From an uncultured Actinomycetes bacterium (GTDB lineage Bacteria; Actinomycetota; Actinomycetes; Nanopelagicales; Nanopelagicaceae), in contig CAIMOX010000029.1 of NCBI GenBank assembly GCA_903843225.1, positions 1 to 52,695 of the forward strand: a DNA stretch of 52,695 bases, in the 5' to 3' direction. The notes below the pieces were generated by a model. It was not told the DNA's origin, did no database searches, and saw nothing but the letters and a program-made list of their open reading frames with translations. Shown in pieces: positions 26,901 to 36,661 of the stretch (its first letter is position 1; each line of letters begins with the position of its first letter). The position numbers and the translations under genes were made by a program.

Positions 26901-27927
26901 CCATAAGCGGCTGATCCCATACCTTGCGGTTTTTACTGCTCTCTCTGCCTTGATTCTTGGATCAACACCGATCACTCCGGCTCGCGCTGATCAGCCAGTA
27001 AAGATCGCTATCGCTTACGACGTTGGTGGTCGTGGTGATCGTGCTGCGAACGATGCCGTTGCGATGGGCGTAGATCTAGCAAAGATGAATCTCAAACTCA
27101 CATCACTTGATATCCGTGAGATGGTGACAGATGGGACCGAGAAAGATCGAAGTCGCCGTCTACGCTTTCTCGCCAACGCGGGATACACAACAATTATCGC
27201 AGTAGGTAGTGGATATGAGAATGCAGTAAATACTGTCAGCATGGAATTTCCTGACCTCTCCTTTTCAATAATCGATGATGGCAAAATCTCAAACCTCAAT
27301 GTTGAGTCACTTATTTTTGATGCGCAACAAGGGGCATATCTCGCCGGAGTCTTGGCGGCAAGCGCTTCTAAGACAAATAAGGTTGGGTTTGTCGGTGATG
27401 TCTCGTTTGAGAGCTCTCCGGCACAAGGTGCGGCCTTTGTACAAGGTGCTAAATCAATCAAACCAAAAATTGATGCCACGATAACGATTCCATTGATGGA
27501 TTCACCAGCAACAGCCTTATCTACGATGCATAGCAAGGGCGTTGATGTCGTGTACTCAAATTGGGAGCGAAATTCATCACTCTTAGCTGCCATGATTGCG
27601 CTCAATTCAAAGGCACATCCCATGCGCCTTGTCGGTGTGCTTCCAGATCAGTACTGGTTGCAGTCATCAAAATCTAAAGGACTTTTGATTGGTGCATTTA
27701 CAAAGCATCTTGAGACAGCCGCTTATGATGCAATTTGGTATGCCCGTAAGGGCCAGACCTTCGGGACGGTACTCTCCGAAAATCCAAATATTTACGGGAA
27801 GCTGTACACCCTCACGGATGCTGGTATTGGGATGGCTCTTGTGGGTGAAGGACAGAACTACTCAGCGACCATCAAAGCTGTGAGCGCAGTCCTCAAAAGT
27901 GGCAAGATCAAAATCGCCTCATTCTGA
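26893..27927 (+). CDS. BMP/PnrA-family solute-binding protein
   Basis: 344 residues. A Sec signal peptide ([19 protein letters not shown], cleavage near ARA-DQP) without a lipobox cysteine is followed by a Med/BMP domain starting [20 protein letters not shown]. Family members bind nucleosides for ABC import or act as sensors. No permease or ATPase is adjacent; the convergent pmmB-deoD pair for nucleoside use supports a nucleoside ligand (inference). The start is GTG, overlapping trpS by 8 bases. The last 70 bases overlap pmmB antisense. Confidence 0.8.
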   Translation: MASHKRLIPYLAVFTALSALILGSTPITPARADQPVKIAIAYDVGGRGDRAANDAVAMGVDLAKMNLKLTSLDIREMVTDGTEKDRSRRLRFLANAGYTTIIAVGSGYENAVNTVSMEFPDLSFSIIDDGKISNLNVESLIFDAQQGAYLAGVLAASASKTNKVGFVGDVSFESSPAQGAAFVQGAKSIKPKIDATITIPLMDSPATALSTMHSKGVDVVYSNWERNSSLLAAMIALNSKAHPMRLVGVLPDQYWLQSSKSKGLLIGAFTKHLETAAYDAIWYARKGQTFGTVLSENPNIYGKLYTLTDAGIGMALVGEGQNYSATIKAVSAVLKSGKIKIASF

Positions 27928-29489
27928 GGAGCTACGAGCTCGATATAACACTTGAGTTTCGCCTCTGTGCCGCTTGGGCGAACGATCACACGTAGGTTAG
28001 GGCCAAGCCAGAAGCGCAGGCCATTAGTAGGCGGTAAACCATCGGTCGGCTGCTCCAAATCATCGGCTTGCGTCAGCGCGAACCCACCAATTGCCTGTGG
28101 TGGCTTGCTGCGAAGGCGATGAAGAAGTGCATCAATCTGGGCAAGATCACTCACTCGAATTGAGATCTGATCAGTTGCATGGAAGCCGTAGTCAGCCCAA
28201 ATCTCATCTAAGTAATCTGCAAGCGTGCGACCAGCAGCCTTTAACTCACCAGCGCATTGAGCGATCATTAGCGCTGCAGATATCCCATCTTTGTCGTTCA
28301 CATGTGCGGGATCTACGGCATAACCGAGCGCCTCTTCGTAACCAAAACGAAGATTTGGAATCTTTGCGAGCCATTTAAAGCCAGTGAGCGTCTCATGGAA
28401 TTCAATTCCGTGTTTTGCGGCAATCTTTTTTAGAATCGAAGACGAGACGATCGAGTTAGCAAATGATTTATTGAGGGTAGATTCATGCATTGTGGTTGCG
28501 ATGTAGTGACCAAGGATTGCACCGACCTCATCACCTCGAAGCATCTGCCAACCTAACGCTGAGTCATTGATCGCTACGGCGCATCGATCAGCATCGGGAT
28601 CATTGGCAATCACGATATCTGCGTTGACTTCACGCGCCAGTGCAAGTGATAGATCGATCGCACCTGGCTCTTCGGGGTTCGGGAAGGCAACTGTTGAGAA
28701 ATCTGGATCGGGATACTGTTGAGCCGGCACATGGATTACTGCATCAAAGCCAGCCGCCTTAAATACTGAATCAAGGCTCTCAGCACCGACACCGTGCATT
28801 GCAGAGTAGACAACTTTTAGAGGATTCGTTGCACGTGCAAGCGCCGCCGTTATCTTCACATATTCGTTAAAGACTAAGTCATCGAGAACGGTCCATTGAT
28901 CACTCTTCGGAGCAAGAGCTGAGATCTTTGCAATCTCTGTAGCAATCTGCTGATCTGCTGGTGAGACAATTTGTGATCCGGCATAACGGATGCCATCAAC
29001 TGTGCCACCTAGATAGACCTTATAACCGTTATCTTGCGGTGGGTTATGGCTTGCAGTGACCATGATTCCGACATCTGCCCCGAGAGCAGTAGTGGCGTAG
29101 GCGAGTACTGGAGTAGCCATTGGGCGAGGGAGTACGAAGACCTGCATGCCAGCACCGGCAAAGACTTGCGCGCTCTCTTGAGTGAAATCCTCTGAGCCAT
29201 GCCGGGCATCACGGCCAATGACGACTTTAGTTAATCCACGCGCCTTCATATATGCCGCGATACCAGCAGCTGTACGATGAACAACAGCGCGGTTCATGCA
29301 TGATGGCCCAGGACCAATCGGTCCTCGAAGACCAGCGGTTCCAAATTGTAGAAATCCATTGAAAGAACGGCGAAGTTTGGCTTCGTCCTCTTCATCCAGC
29401 CAACTCTTGAGCAGTGCAGCATCAGCTGGTGATGGATCGAGGGCGATCCATGCCTCTACTTCTCCGATCAGAGTTGGGTCAAGGCTCAC
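27858..29489 (-). CDS. pmmB: Phosphomannomutase/phosphopentomutase-type phosphohexomutase
   Basis: 543 residues, the long alpha-D-phosphohexomutase form. Phosphoserine loop TASHNPPQDNGYK, metal loop NDPDADRCAVA, sugar loop FGYEEALGY and phosphate loop VRPSGTEAKLKCYIE are all present. It starts with GTG overlapping the nucleoside phosphorylase stop (GTGA). That pairing, the same as pmmB-deoD in mycobacteria as I remember it, suggests that it converts ribose-1-phosphate (or another sugar-1-phosphate) to the 6- or 5-phosphate. The C-terminal 23 codons are antisense to the BMP gene. Confidence 0.9.
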   Translation of the reverse strand: MSLDPTLIGEVEAWIALDPSPADAALLKSWLDEEDEAKLRRSFNGFLQFGTAGLRGPIGPGPSCMNRAVVHRTAAGIAAYMKARGLTKVVIGRDARHGSEDFTQESAQVFAGAGMQVFVLPRPMATPVLAYATTALGADVGIMVTASHNPPQDNGYKVYLGGTVDGIRYAGSQIVSPADQQIATEIAKISALAPKSDQWTVLDDLVFNEYVKITAALARATNPLKVVYSAMHGVGAESLDSVFKAAGFDAVIHVPAQQYPDPDFSTVAFPNPEEPGAIDLSLALAREVNADIVIANDPDADRCAVAINDSALGWQMLRGDEVGAILGHYIATTMHESTLNKSFANSIVSSSILKKIAAKHGIEFHETLTGFKWLAKIPNLRFGYEEALGYAVDPAHVNDKDGISAALMIAQCAGELKAAGRTLADYLDEIWADYGFHATDQISIRVSDLAQIDALLHRLRSKPPQAIGGFALTQADDLEQPTDGLPPTNGLRFWLGPNLRVIVRPSGTEAKLKCYIELVAPQNEAILILPLLRTALTALMVAE

Positions 29490-30304
29490 AGCTGCGGCAA
29501 AACTTTTCCGAGAAGTTCACCCATGCGACCAGCGGCAGCTTTTCCGGCAGCCATTACTTCCTCATGACTCAACTTTTCACCAGTCACGCCAGCAGCGGCA
29601 TTTGTGACAAGTGAGATTCCAAGAACTTCTGCACCGAGCGCGTGTGCAGCAATCGCCTCTGGCACAGTGGACATGCCGACGAGATCTGCACCGAGAGTAC
29701 GAAGCATAGAAATTTCAGCAGGTGTCTCATACGCAGGGCCTCGCCAATGAACATAAACTCCTTCGACAAGTGAGCTATCCGAGTTCTTCACAATTGTACG
29801 GATGCGCTTACTATAGAGATCTGTAAGATCAACAAAATTTGCACCGATGAGTGGGCTCACACCAGTCATCGAAATGTGATCGCGGATGATGACAGGTTGG
29901 CCGACGGCGTAGTCGCGGTTGATTCCACCACAAGCATTTGTCAGGACAACTACTTTGCAACCAGCTTTGACCGCAGTGCGAACACCATGAACAACTGGTT
30001 CAATACCTTTACCTTCATAGAGATGGGTGCGACCAAGGAAGACGAGTGCATGGATCGGACCTTCTGGGCCGGTGAGGTCATACGAGCGAATGACACCACC
30101 ATGGCCAGCAACTGTTGGCGCTAAGAATCCAGGTAGATCGGTCGCCGGGAATTCGTGGGTAGGGGTACCAAGAGCATCAGCCGCTGATATCCAGCCTGAC
30201 CCCATAACCAGTGCGACGTGATGGTGTGGCTTGCCGGTCTTCGCAGCCAACTGCTTCGCCGCTAGCTCTGCAGTGCCAAGTGGGTCTAGATATAGATCGC
30301 TCAT
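29486..30304 (-). CDS. deoD: Purine nucleoside phosphorylase
   Basis: 272 residues, trimeric-type PNP that splits inosine or guanosine with phosphate. Key stretches: VMGSGWISAADAL (phosphate site), FLGRTHLYEG, VVLTNACGGIN and LVGMSTVPEAIAA. The product ribose-1-phosphate can pass to the following mutase. TAAATT ends 6 bases before the ATG on this strand, giving it its own leaderless promoter built on the accA3 stop codon. Symbol follows mycobacterial usage; punA is an equivalent name. Confidence 0.92.
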   Translation of the reverse strand: MSDLYLDPLGTAELAAKQLAAKTGKPHHHVALVMGSGWISAADALGTPTHEFPATDLPGFLAPTVAGHGGVIRSYDLTGPEGPIHALVFLGRTHLYEGKGIEPVVHGVRTAVKAGCKVVVLTNACGGINRDYAVGQPVIIRDHISMTGVSPLIGANFVDLTDLYSKRIRTIVKNSDSSLVEGVYVHWRGPAYETPAEISMLRTLGADLVGMSTVPEAIAAHALGAEVLGISLVTNAAAGVTGEKLSHEEVMAAGKAAAGRMGELLGKVLPQL

Positions 30305-30310
30305 ACGAGC

Positions 30311-30316
30311 AATTTA
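30311..30316 (-). promoter_or_regulatory. Predicted -10 box of the nucleoside phosphorylase gene
   Basis: Minus-strand TAAATT, 6 bases, then ATG at 30304. The first three bases are the TAA stop codon of accA3, so gene end and promoter share sequence. Confidence 0.55.
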
Positions 30317-32047
30317 GTCGGCATCCTCAATAACGCACAATGTGGCGCCACTTGTAACGGTCTGGCCAACGCCGACGGTGAGGTTTGCGACCACGCCATC
30401 GCGGTGGGCGAGTAAGGGCTGCTCCATCTTCATCGCCTCTAAAACAACAATAAGATCGCCTACAGAAACCCTCTCACCATTTGCCTTAAGAATCTTCACC
30501 ACTGTGCCCTGCATGGGAGACGCGAGTGAATTACCTGACGTCGCGCTCACAACATTTGACGTGATCTTGTGGCGACGATGTTGCTCTTCTTCAGAGTGAA
30601 CAACAACTTCAAAGCGCTTGCCATTTACTTCAGTCACAATCTTTTGGGAGTTGACCTTGGTGGCAGCGACTCCAGCTTTATAAGAGAATGGCTCAATCTG
30701 GTTATTAAATTCATTTTCTATATAGCTTGTATATATCTTGAAATCTTCGACAAAGTTTGGATCTTCAAGAATGGCACGATGGAAAGGTAGCGCGGTCGCG
30801 AGCCCACCAATCCTAAACTCCGCAAGCGCGCGTTTCGCACGAGCAATTGCTTCCTCACGGGTCGATGCTGTGATGATCAACTTCGCAAGTAGTGAATCGA
30901 AGTGCGATCCGATCGTGTGACCATAATCAAAACCAGCATCGATGCGAACTCCGGGACCAGATGGAACTTCCCAGTTAGTGATCGTCCCAAGAGATGGCAA
31001 GAAGCCATTACCTGGATCTTCACCGTTGATTCGAAATTCGATCGAGTGGCCGCGAATGATCGGGTCCACGGGATTGATCGCTTCACCCGATGCGATACGG
31101 AACTGCTCACGCACGAGGTCAATACCTGTCACCTCTTCTGTGACTGGGTGCTCAACCTGAAGGCGAGTGTTTACCTCTAGGAATGAGATCGTGCCATCTT
31201 GGCCAATAAGGAATTCGCAGGTACCCGCGCCCACATAGCCAGCCTTCTTCATAATCGCTTTACTTGATGCGTAAAGCTGCTCCTCTTGAGCGGGTGTTAA
31301 GAATGGTGCAGGCGCTTCTTCTACGAGCTTCTGGTGCCTGCGCTGTAATGAGCAATCACGAGTCGAGACCACCACGGCGTTCCCATGGCTATCTACCAAG
31401 ACTTGAGTTTCGACGTGACGAGGCTTCTCTAAATAGCGCTCAACAAAGCATTCACCGCGCCCAAAGCCAGTAATAGCCTCACGGACGGCAGATGCGAAGA
31501 GTTCTGGGATTTCTTCGATTGTATGGGCAATTTTTAAGCCACGCCCACCACCGCCGTGCGCCGCCTTAATGGCGACCGGTAGTCCGTGCTCTTTCGCAAA
31601 ATCTACAATCTCTTGTGGATCATCTACGGGATCAATTGTTCCCGCGACTAGTGGCGCACCAACTTCTGCTGCAATTTTCCGGGCCGAAACTTTATCGCCG
31701 AGCAATCTAATCGCATCAGGTGATGGACCGATCCAGATCAAGCCAGCAGATATGACCTTCTCTGCGAATCCAGCATTCTCTGAGAGAAAGCCATAGCCGG
31801 GGTGGACCGCATCTGCGCCAGATAGTTTTGCGATAGCAATAATTTTGCCTTGATCCAAGTAACTCTCGGCTGCAGAGAGGCCATTGAGCGCGTACGCCTC
31901 ATCGGCGATCTCAACATGAAGCGCACTTCGATCTTCATCGGAGTAGATCGCGATCGATCGAATCCCGTGGTCACGGCAGGCACGCGCCACACGAACTGCG
32001 ATCTCGCCGCGATTAGCGATGAGAACTGCGCTGATCTTCTTACTCAT
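30314..32047 (-). CDS. accA3: Acyl-CoA carboxylase alpha chain (biotin carboxylase plus biotin carrier)
   Basis: 577 residues. Biotin carboxylase with ATP-grasp occupies about 1-450 ([44 protein letters not shown]). The biotinyl domain is at the C-terminus, with the biotinylated lysine in EAMKMEQPL. It carboxylates its own biotin, which AccD then uses to make malonyl- or methylmalonyl-CoA for lipid synthesis. The ATG at 32047 overlaps the maf stop (ATGA) and is preferred to 32062. BirA, which attaches the biotin, is encoded just across the divergent promoter. Confidence 0.94.
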   Translation of the reverse strand: MSKKISAVLIANRGEIAVRVARACRDHGIRSIAIYSDEDRSALHVEIADEAYALNGLSAAESYLDQGKIIAIAKLSGADAVHPGYGFLSENAGFAEKVISAGLIWIGPSPDAIRLLGDKVSARKIAAEVGAPLVAGTIDPVDDPQEIVDFAKEHGLPVAIKAAHGGGGRGLKIAHTIEEIPELFASAVREAITGFGRGECFVERYLEKPRHVETQVLVDSHGNAVVVSTRDCSLQRRHQKLVEEAPAPFLTPAQEEQLYASSKAIMKKAGYVGAGTCEFLIGQDGTISFLEVNTRLQVEHPVTEEVTGIDLVREQFRIASGEAINPVDPIIRGHSIEFRINGEDPGNGFLPSLGTITNWEVPSGPGVRIDAGFDYGHTIGSHFDSLLAKLIITASTREEAIARAKRALAEFRIGGLATALPFHRAILEDPNFVEDFKIYTSYIENEFNNQIEPFSYKAGVAATKVNSQKIVTEVNGKRFEVVVHSEEEQHRRHKITSNVVSATSGNSLASPMQGTVVKILKANGERVSVGDLIVVLEAMKMEQPLLAHRDGVVANLTVGVGQTVTSGATLCVIEDAD

Positions 32048-32649
32048 AGTAGATCGCCCCATTCAAGGCCGAGATTAATCATGATTTTACGAAGGGTCGG
32101 CAGTGATAATCCAATGATGCCGGTTGGATCACCATCGATATGAGAGATAAAAGGTGCGGAGCGACCGTCGAGGGTGAAGCCACCTGCAACCTGCAGTGGT
32201 TCGCCACTATCTACGTATTCGTCAATCTCGCGATCGGTCATATCTACGAAGGTGACCTTTGAGGTTGAAATATCTGAGACCTCAATATCTTGAGCGGTAT
32301 CGATCACGCTATGACCGGTGTGCAGGTATCCACTCTTTCCACGCATGAGTTTTGCACGCGCGATGGCAGCGTCACGGATGAGTGGCTTACCAAGGTTCTG
32401 GCCTTCAAATTCAAAGGTGGAGTCGCAACCAATAACAAGTGAGTTTTCGCCAACTGGATGAGAGTTTCGAACGGTATGCGCCTTCATAATCGCGAGTGCG
32501 ATCACCATCTCTGATGGCTTGAGGGCAAGGAGATCTGGATCTTCTTCATCGACGCCGCTGACAAAGATCTCAGGCGTGATACCGGCTGACTCTAAGAGTC
32601 GCTTACGCGAGGGTGATGCTGAGGCGAGGATGATGCGGCGAGTACTCAT
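32044..32649 (-). CDS. maf: Maf-family nucleotide pyrophosphatase
   Basis: 201 residues. The Maf signature is at the N-terminus ([17 protein letters not shown]) with the catalytic-type Asp in [12 protein letters not shown]. Maf proteins hydrolyse dTTP/UTP or modified nucleotides and affect cell division. It is embedded between accE and accA3 with 4-base overlaps on both sides, an arrangement also known in mycobacteria. Confidence 0.9.
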   Translation of the reverse strand: MSTRRIILASASPSRKRLLESAGITPEIFVSGVDEEDPDLLALKPSEMVIALAIMKAHTVRNSHPVGENSLVIGCDSTFEFEGQNLGKPLIRDAAIARAKLMRGKSGYLHTGHSVIDTAQDIEVSDISTSKVTFVDMTDREIDEYVDSGEPLQVAGGFTLDGRSAPFISHIDGDPTGIIGLSLPTLRKIMINLGLEWGDLL

Positions 32650-32831
32650 GAAGGCGTGTTACCCCATTTACGCGGTAAAGAGTTGGCAATCTTGAGACGA
32701 GCCCATGATGTTCGATACTTCTTCTCCGGGTTTTCACGTTTCTGAATTTCACGCACTGCACGTGAGATCGCTACATACTCCTCACGAGTGGGATCTCCGG
32801 TGACGATTGTGATCCGCTTGCCAATCAACAC
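32646..32831 (-). CDS. accE5: Acyl-CoA carboxylase epsilon subunit
   Basis: 61 residues. The segment ITIVTGDPTREEYVAISRAV is the family core and the C-terminus WARLKIANSLPRKWGN is typical of small AccE proteins, which stabilise the AccA-AccD complex. The GTG start shares a base with the accD stop (TAGTG) and the stop overlaps maf (ATGA). Identification rests on this core plus position. Confidence 0.83.
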   Translation of the reverse strand: MLIGKRITIVTGDPTREEYVAISRAVREIQKRENPEKKYRTSWARLKIANSLPRKWGNTPS

Positions 32832-34273
32832 TAGAGCGGAATATTTCCGTGTTTGCGAGTTGGAAGTTCTACTCGCTTATTGCGAAGTGCACGAAGTGCG
32901 AGAGTGATTTGTCTGCGAGTCTGGTGTGGCTCGATCACTGCATCAATCAGACCATTACTTGCCGCAATATCTGGATTGAGTAGCTCATCTTCGTACTGCT
33001 TGATAAGCCCAGCAGCGACCGATGGATCAGCAGCAATTTCACGGCGATGGAGCACATTCACTGCGCCTTGAGCGCCCATAACGGCGATCTGAGCAGATGG
33101 CCAGGCAAGGTTCACATCAGCACCAAGCTGTTTTGATCCCATAACAATGTAGGCGCCACCATAAGCCTTGCGAGTAATTACTGTAATCAGAGGCACAGAT
33201 GCTTCGCCGTAGGCGTAGATCAACTTCGCACCGCGTCTGATGATTCCATCCCACTCTTGCTCGGTGCCCGGTAGGAATCCAGGGACATCGACAAGGGTGA
33301 TAACTGGAATACCAAAGGCATCGCAGAGTCTGACAAAACGTGCCGCCTTCTCAGAGGCATCGATATCGAGAGTTCCGGCAAATTGTGATGGTTGATTAGC
33401 GATGATTCCAACAGACCGACCTTCGATGCGACCAAAACCTACGAGAATATTCGGTGCAAAGAGCGCATGCACTTCAAGGAAGTCAGCTTCATCGAGAATC
33501 GCCTCAACTAGAATACGCATGTCATATGGTTTGTTTGCGCTATCTGGGATCAGTGAATCGAGTGCACGATCTGACGGAGAGATATCCATAGATTCAGTTG
33601 CCTGAAATACCGGAGAATCATCAAGATTATTTGATGGCAGGAACGAGAGAAGCGCCTTCACGTAGTTAAGGGCGTCATCCTCATCCTTAGCAAGGTAATG
33701 TGAATTACCAGTCTTTGAACTATGGGTGTGGCCTCCACCAAGCTCTTCCATTGCTACTTCTTCGCCCGTCACTGCCTTGATAACGTCAGGGCCGGTGATA
33801 AACATATTTGATGTCTTGTTAACCATTACTACGAAATCTGTGAGTGCAGGTGAGTAAACAGCGCCGCCGGCAGATGGCCCCATGATTACAGAGATCTGTG
33901 GAATGACACCGGATGAGCGAACATTACGTTTAAAGATCTCGCCGTACTGGCTCAGCGCAATTACGCCTTCCTGAATACGAGCGCCACCTGAATCGTTGAG
34001 ACCAACAAGTGGTACACCGCTCTTGAGTGCGAAGTCCATGACTTTAACGATCTTCTTGCCCGTCATCTCGCCGAGGCTGCCGCCTTTGACGAGGAAATCT
34101 TGAGAGTAGAGAGCGATGGTTCGACCATCAACTGTTGCATACCCAGTAATAACACCATCTTCAATCTGTTGATCTAATTCGATAAAAGAGCCATCATCTA
34201 CCAGCGCATCTATTCGTTCGCGTGCAGTCTTCTTACCTTCTGCATGGCGTTTTGCAATTCTTTCGTCACTCAC
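32831..34273 (-). CDS. accD5: Acyl-CoA/propionyl-CoA carboxylase beta chain
   Basis: 480 residues of the carboxyltransferase family. N-terminal crotonase fold with [18 protein letters not shown] and [13 protein letters not shown]; acyl-CoA oxyanion sites around [11 protein letters not shown] and the second half [17 protein letters not shown]. It transfers carboxyl from biotin to acetyl- or propionyl-CoA. It is roughly 50-60 residues shorter at the N-terminus than mycobacterial AccD5. The GTG at 34273 is supported by a leaderless -10 box 6 bases upstream. First gene of the accD-accE-maf-accA operon. Substrate chain length cannot be judged from sequence alone. Confidence 0.92.
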   Translation of the reverse strand: MSDERIAKRHAEGKKTARERIDALVDDGSFIELDQQIEDGVITGYATVDGRTIALYSQDFLVKGGSLGEMTGKKIVKVMDFALKSGVPLVGLNDSGGARIQEGVIALSQYGEIFKRNVRSSGVIPQISVIMGPSAGGAVYSPALTDFVVMVNKTSNMFITGPDVIKAVTGEEVAMEELGGGHTHSSKTGNSHYLAKDEDDALNYVKALLSFLPSNNLDDSPVFQATESMDISPSDRALDSLIPDSANKPYDMRILVEAILDEADFLEVHALFAPNILVGFGRIEGRSVGIIANQPSQFAGTLDIDASEKAARFVRLCDAFGIPVITLVDVPGFLPGTEQEWDGIIRRGAKLIYAYGEASVPLITVITRKAYGGAYIVMGSKQLGADVNLAWPSAQIAVMGAQGAVNVLHRREIAADPSVAAGLIKQYEDELLNPDIAASNGLIDAVIEPHQTRRQITLALRALRNKRVELPTRKHGNIPL

Positions 34274-34278
34274 GGTTA

Positions 34279-34285
34279 TAGAGTA
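34279..34285. promoter_or_regulatory. Overlapping divergent -10 boxes of accD and birA
   Basis: Forward TAGAGT (34279-34284) lies 6 bases before the birA GTG at 34291. Reverse TACTCT (34285 down to 34280) lies 6 bases before the accD GTG at 34273. The two boxes share five base pairs in a 17-base intergenic region, so the two polymerases cannot both be bound. Confidence 0.65.
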
Positions 34286-34290
34286 CTACG

Positions 34291-35040
34291 GTGAAGCTTG
34301 ATCAAACGAGTATCAATAAAGCGCTAAGCGCGATCGATAAGAACGGCAAGAAGAGTTACTGGTCGGTAGAGTGCGTTGACGTCATTGATTCAACACAGAC
34401 CGCCCTGAAAGCATCCTCCCCGCTCCATGGCGATGTTATTACCGCTGAATTTCAAAGCGCTGGTCGCGGCAGATTAGATCGATCATTTGAAGCAGAAGCC
34501 GGAACTGGACTTCTCTTCTCTGCATACGTCACTCCTAAGCGGGATTCGGGTGAATGGGGATTCATTCCATTACTGGTTGGTCTATCTGTGGCCGAAGTAT
34601 TAGGTATTGAATTCTTTACGAAGTGGCCAAACGATATTTTGAGTGATCTCGGAAAAGTTGGTGGGATACTTTGCGAAGTACACAATGATGGCATCATCAT
34701 TGGTGTCGGAATCAATGTCTCAATGAGAGAAGAACAACTACCGGTACCAACTGCATCATCAGTACTGCTTACATTAGGTGCTGCACCAGATCGAAATGAT
34801 TTGCTGGTCGCGATCTTAAAAGAGATCGCCTTCAACCTTGCGGAATGGGAAGCTGGTGAAGATCTCATCGATGACTATCTTGATTCCAGCGCAACTATGG
34901 GTAAGTCGGTCTCGGTTCAACTCCCTGATGGCAGTTCGCTTGCGGGCAAAGCTGCAGGTATCTCGGCGCAGGGTGAGCTACTACTGGATTCGGGCGAGGT
35001 GGTCAGCGTGGGCGACATCGTTCACCTCTCATTAAGTTAG
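34291..35040 (+). CDS. birA: Biotin protein ligase BirA
   Basis: 249 residues, group I (no N-terminal DNA-binding domain). Biotin-AMP motifs: AEFQSAGRGRLDRSFEAEAG and FTKWPNDIL, then GVGINVSMREEQ and a small C-terminal SH3-like domain (GKAAGISAQGELLLDSGE). It makes biotinyl-AMP and loads the biotin onto the carrier domain of AccA3. It is divergent from accD with only 17 bases between the start codons. It starts with GTG on a predicted leaderless mRNA. Confidence 0.92.
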   Translation: MKLDQTSINKALSAIDKNGKKSYWSVECVDVIDSTQTALKASSPLHGDVITAEFQSAGRGRLDRSFEAEAGTGLLFSAYVTPKRDSGEWGFIPLLVGLSVAEVLGIEFFTKWPNDILSDLGKVGGILCEVHNDGIIIGVGINVSMREEQLPVPTASSVLLTLGAAPDRNDLLVAILKEIAFNLAEWEAGEDLIDDYLDSSATMGKSVSVQLPDGSSLAGKAAGISAQGELLLDSGEVVSVGDIVHLSLS

Positions 35041-35041
35041 A

Positions 35042-35047
35042 TAAACT
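35042..35047 (+). promoter_or_regulatory. Predicted -10 box of purK
   Basis: TAAACT, 6 bases, then GTG at 35054; it starts directly after the birA stop. Confidence 0.6.
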
Positions 35048-35053
35048 ATCGCC

Positions 35054-36157
35054 GTGAGCTTTCCAACAGTTGGTGTAATTGGCGCAGGGCAACTAGCTCG
35101 CATGATGGTCGGCCCAGCTACCGAACTCGGAATCACCCTTAAACTCTTTGCTGCGGATGCAAACGATTCTGGTGCACAGGTATGTGCCCATACCGTAGGG
35201 GATTACAACGAAGTGCAGTCGCTACTGTCCTTCGCGCGCAGCTGTGATCTCATTACCTTTGAGCATGAATTAGTTCCGCAATCGGTTATTCGCTCACTTG
35301 AAGCTGCAGGAGTCGTGGTCTATCCGCGATCTGATTCATTTATCTATTCGCAAGATAAGTTAGCAATGCGCGAGAAGATGGCGAAGCTTGATCTTCCCAA
35401 TCCACGCTTTGAAAAATATTCTGGTGGTACCCCCAAGCTTCAATTCCCACTCATCGCCAAAGCCCCATCAGGTGGTTACGACGGTCGCGGAGTCTGGGTG
35501 ATTAATTCACAGGCAGAGTTAGAAGCGCTACCGACCCCACTCTTGTTAGAAGAGAAACTCATATTCACTCGCGAGATCGCGATTATGGTGGCGCGTTCAC
35601 CGCACGGACAGGCATCGACCTGGTCACCAACCTGGACGGTTCAACGTGATGGCATCTGCACAACCACTGTAACGCCGGTTCCGGAGTTAAGTGATGAGCT
35701 AGCAATTACAGCGAGCAGTATTGCGCTGAAGATTGCCGAAGGAATCGATCTCGTTGGCGTCATGGCGGTCGAACTCTTTCAGGTCGGCGATGAGTTCATT
35801 ATTAACGAACTCGCACTTCGCCCTCACAACTCAGGCCATTGGAGTATTGAAGGTTCGAAGACTTCGCAATTTGAACAACACCTTCGCGCGATCTTAGATC
35901 TCCCACTGGGTGACACCTCTCGCACCAGCGATTGGGCGGTGATGGGAAATATGCTCGGCGGTGATTACCCCGATATGTACCGTCCATATCTTCATCTCAT
36001 GGCCCGAAACCCACGCTTAAAGTTCCATCACTATCGTAAAGAGGTACGACCCGGTCGCAAGATCGGCCATGTCACCCTTCTGGGCGAAGATCTCGTAGAA
36101 TTAATGCAGGAAATCGACCATGCAATTGATTATCTGAGCGGAGCGATTGATGAGTAA
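35054..36157 (+). CDS. purK: N5-carboxyaminoimidazole ribonucleotide synthase
   Basis: 367 residues, ATP-grasp enzyme of purine synthesis converting AIR and bicarbonate to N5-CAIR. N-terminal [16 protein letters not shown] loop [15 protein letters not shown] and the signature [20 protein letters not shown] are present. GTG start with a leaderless -10 box. Its final codons overlap purE by 8 bases, so the two consecutive enzymes are co-translated. Confidence 0.94.
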   Translation: MSFPTVGVIGAGQLARMMVGPATELGITLKLFAADANDSGAQVCAHTVGDYNEVQSLLSFARSCDLITFEHELVPQSVIRSLEAAGVVVYPRSDSFIYSQDKLAMREKMAKLDLPNPRFEKYSGGTPKLQFPLIAKAPSGGYDGRGVWVINSQAELEALPTPLLLEEKLIFTREIAIMVARSPHGQASTWSPTWTVQRDGICTTTVTPVPELSDELAITASSIALKIAEGIDLVGVMAVELFQVGDEFIINELALRPHNSGHWSIEGSKTSQFEQHLRAILDLPLGDTSRTSDWAVMGNMLGGDYPDMYRPYLHLMARNPRLKFHHYRKEVRPGRKIGHVTLLGEDLVELMQEIDHAIDYLSGAIDE

Positions 36158-36659
36158 ATCAGTAGCGATTGTTATGGGCTCTGACTCTGATTGGCCGATC
36201 ATGCAAGAGGCCGCCACCATCCTTGACGAGTGTGGAGTCGAGTACGAAGTAAATGTCGTCAGTGCTCATCGCACTCCCGATGAGATGCTCGCCTTTGCAC
36301 ACGGCGCAGCCGCTGCAGGTTTTAAAGTCATTATCGCTGGTGCAGGTGGTGCCGCACATTTACCAGGAATGATCGCAGCTACAACAACTCTTCCTGTTGT
36401 TGGCGTTCCAGTGCCACTGAAATACCTCGATGGCATGGATTCACTGCTTTCGATTGTTCAGATGCCAAGTGGAATTCCAGTTGCGACAGTTGGTATCGGA
36501 AATGCAAAGAATGCTGGGTTACTTGCTGCTCGAATTCTAGGCACCTCAGATTCTGCGGTAGCAGAAAAAGTAGCAACGCTGATGGAGAAGGCCCGCGTAG
36601 ATTCACTTCAAAAGGGTACGAACCTCAACGCTAAGCGGAATCAGAAGACTGGGTTTTAG
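36150..36659 (+). CDS. purE: N5-carboxyaminoimidazole ribonucleotide mutase
   Basis: 169 residues, class I PurE, which moves the carboxyl group of N5-CAIR to give CAIR. N-terminal [11 protein letters not shown], catalytic SAHRTPDEM and [17 protein letters not shown] are visible. The ATG at 36150 is used rather than TTG at 36147. Convergent with ugd, two bases apart. Confidence 0.95.
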   Translation: MSKSVAIVMGSDSDWPIMQEAATILDECGVEYEVNVVSAHRTPDEMLAFAHGAAAAGFKVIIAGAGGAAHLPGMIAATTTLPVVGVPVPLKYLDGMDSLLSIVQMPSGIPVATVGIGNAKNAGLLAARILGTSDSAVAEKVATLMEKARVDSLQKGTNLNAKRNQKTGF

Positions 36660-36661
36660 CT

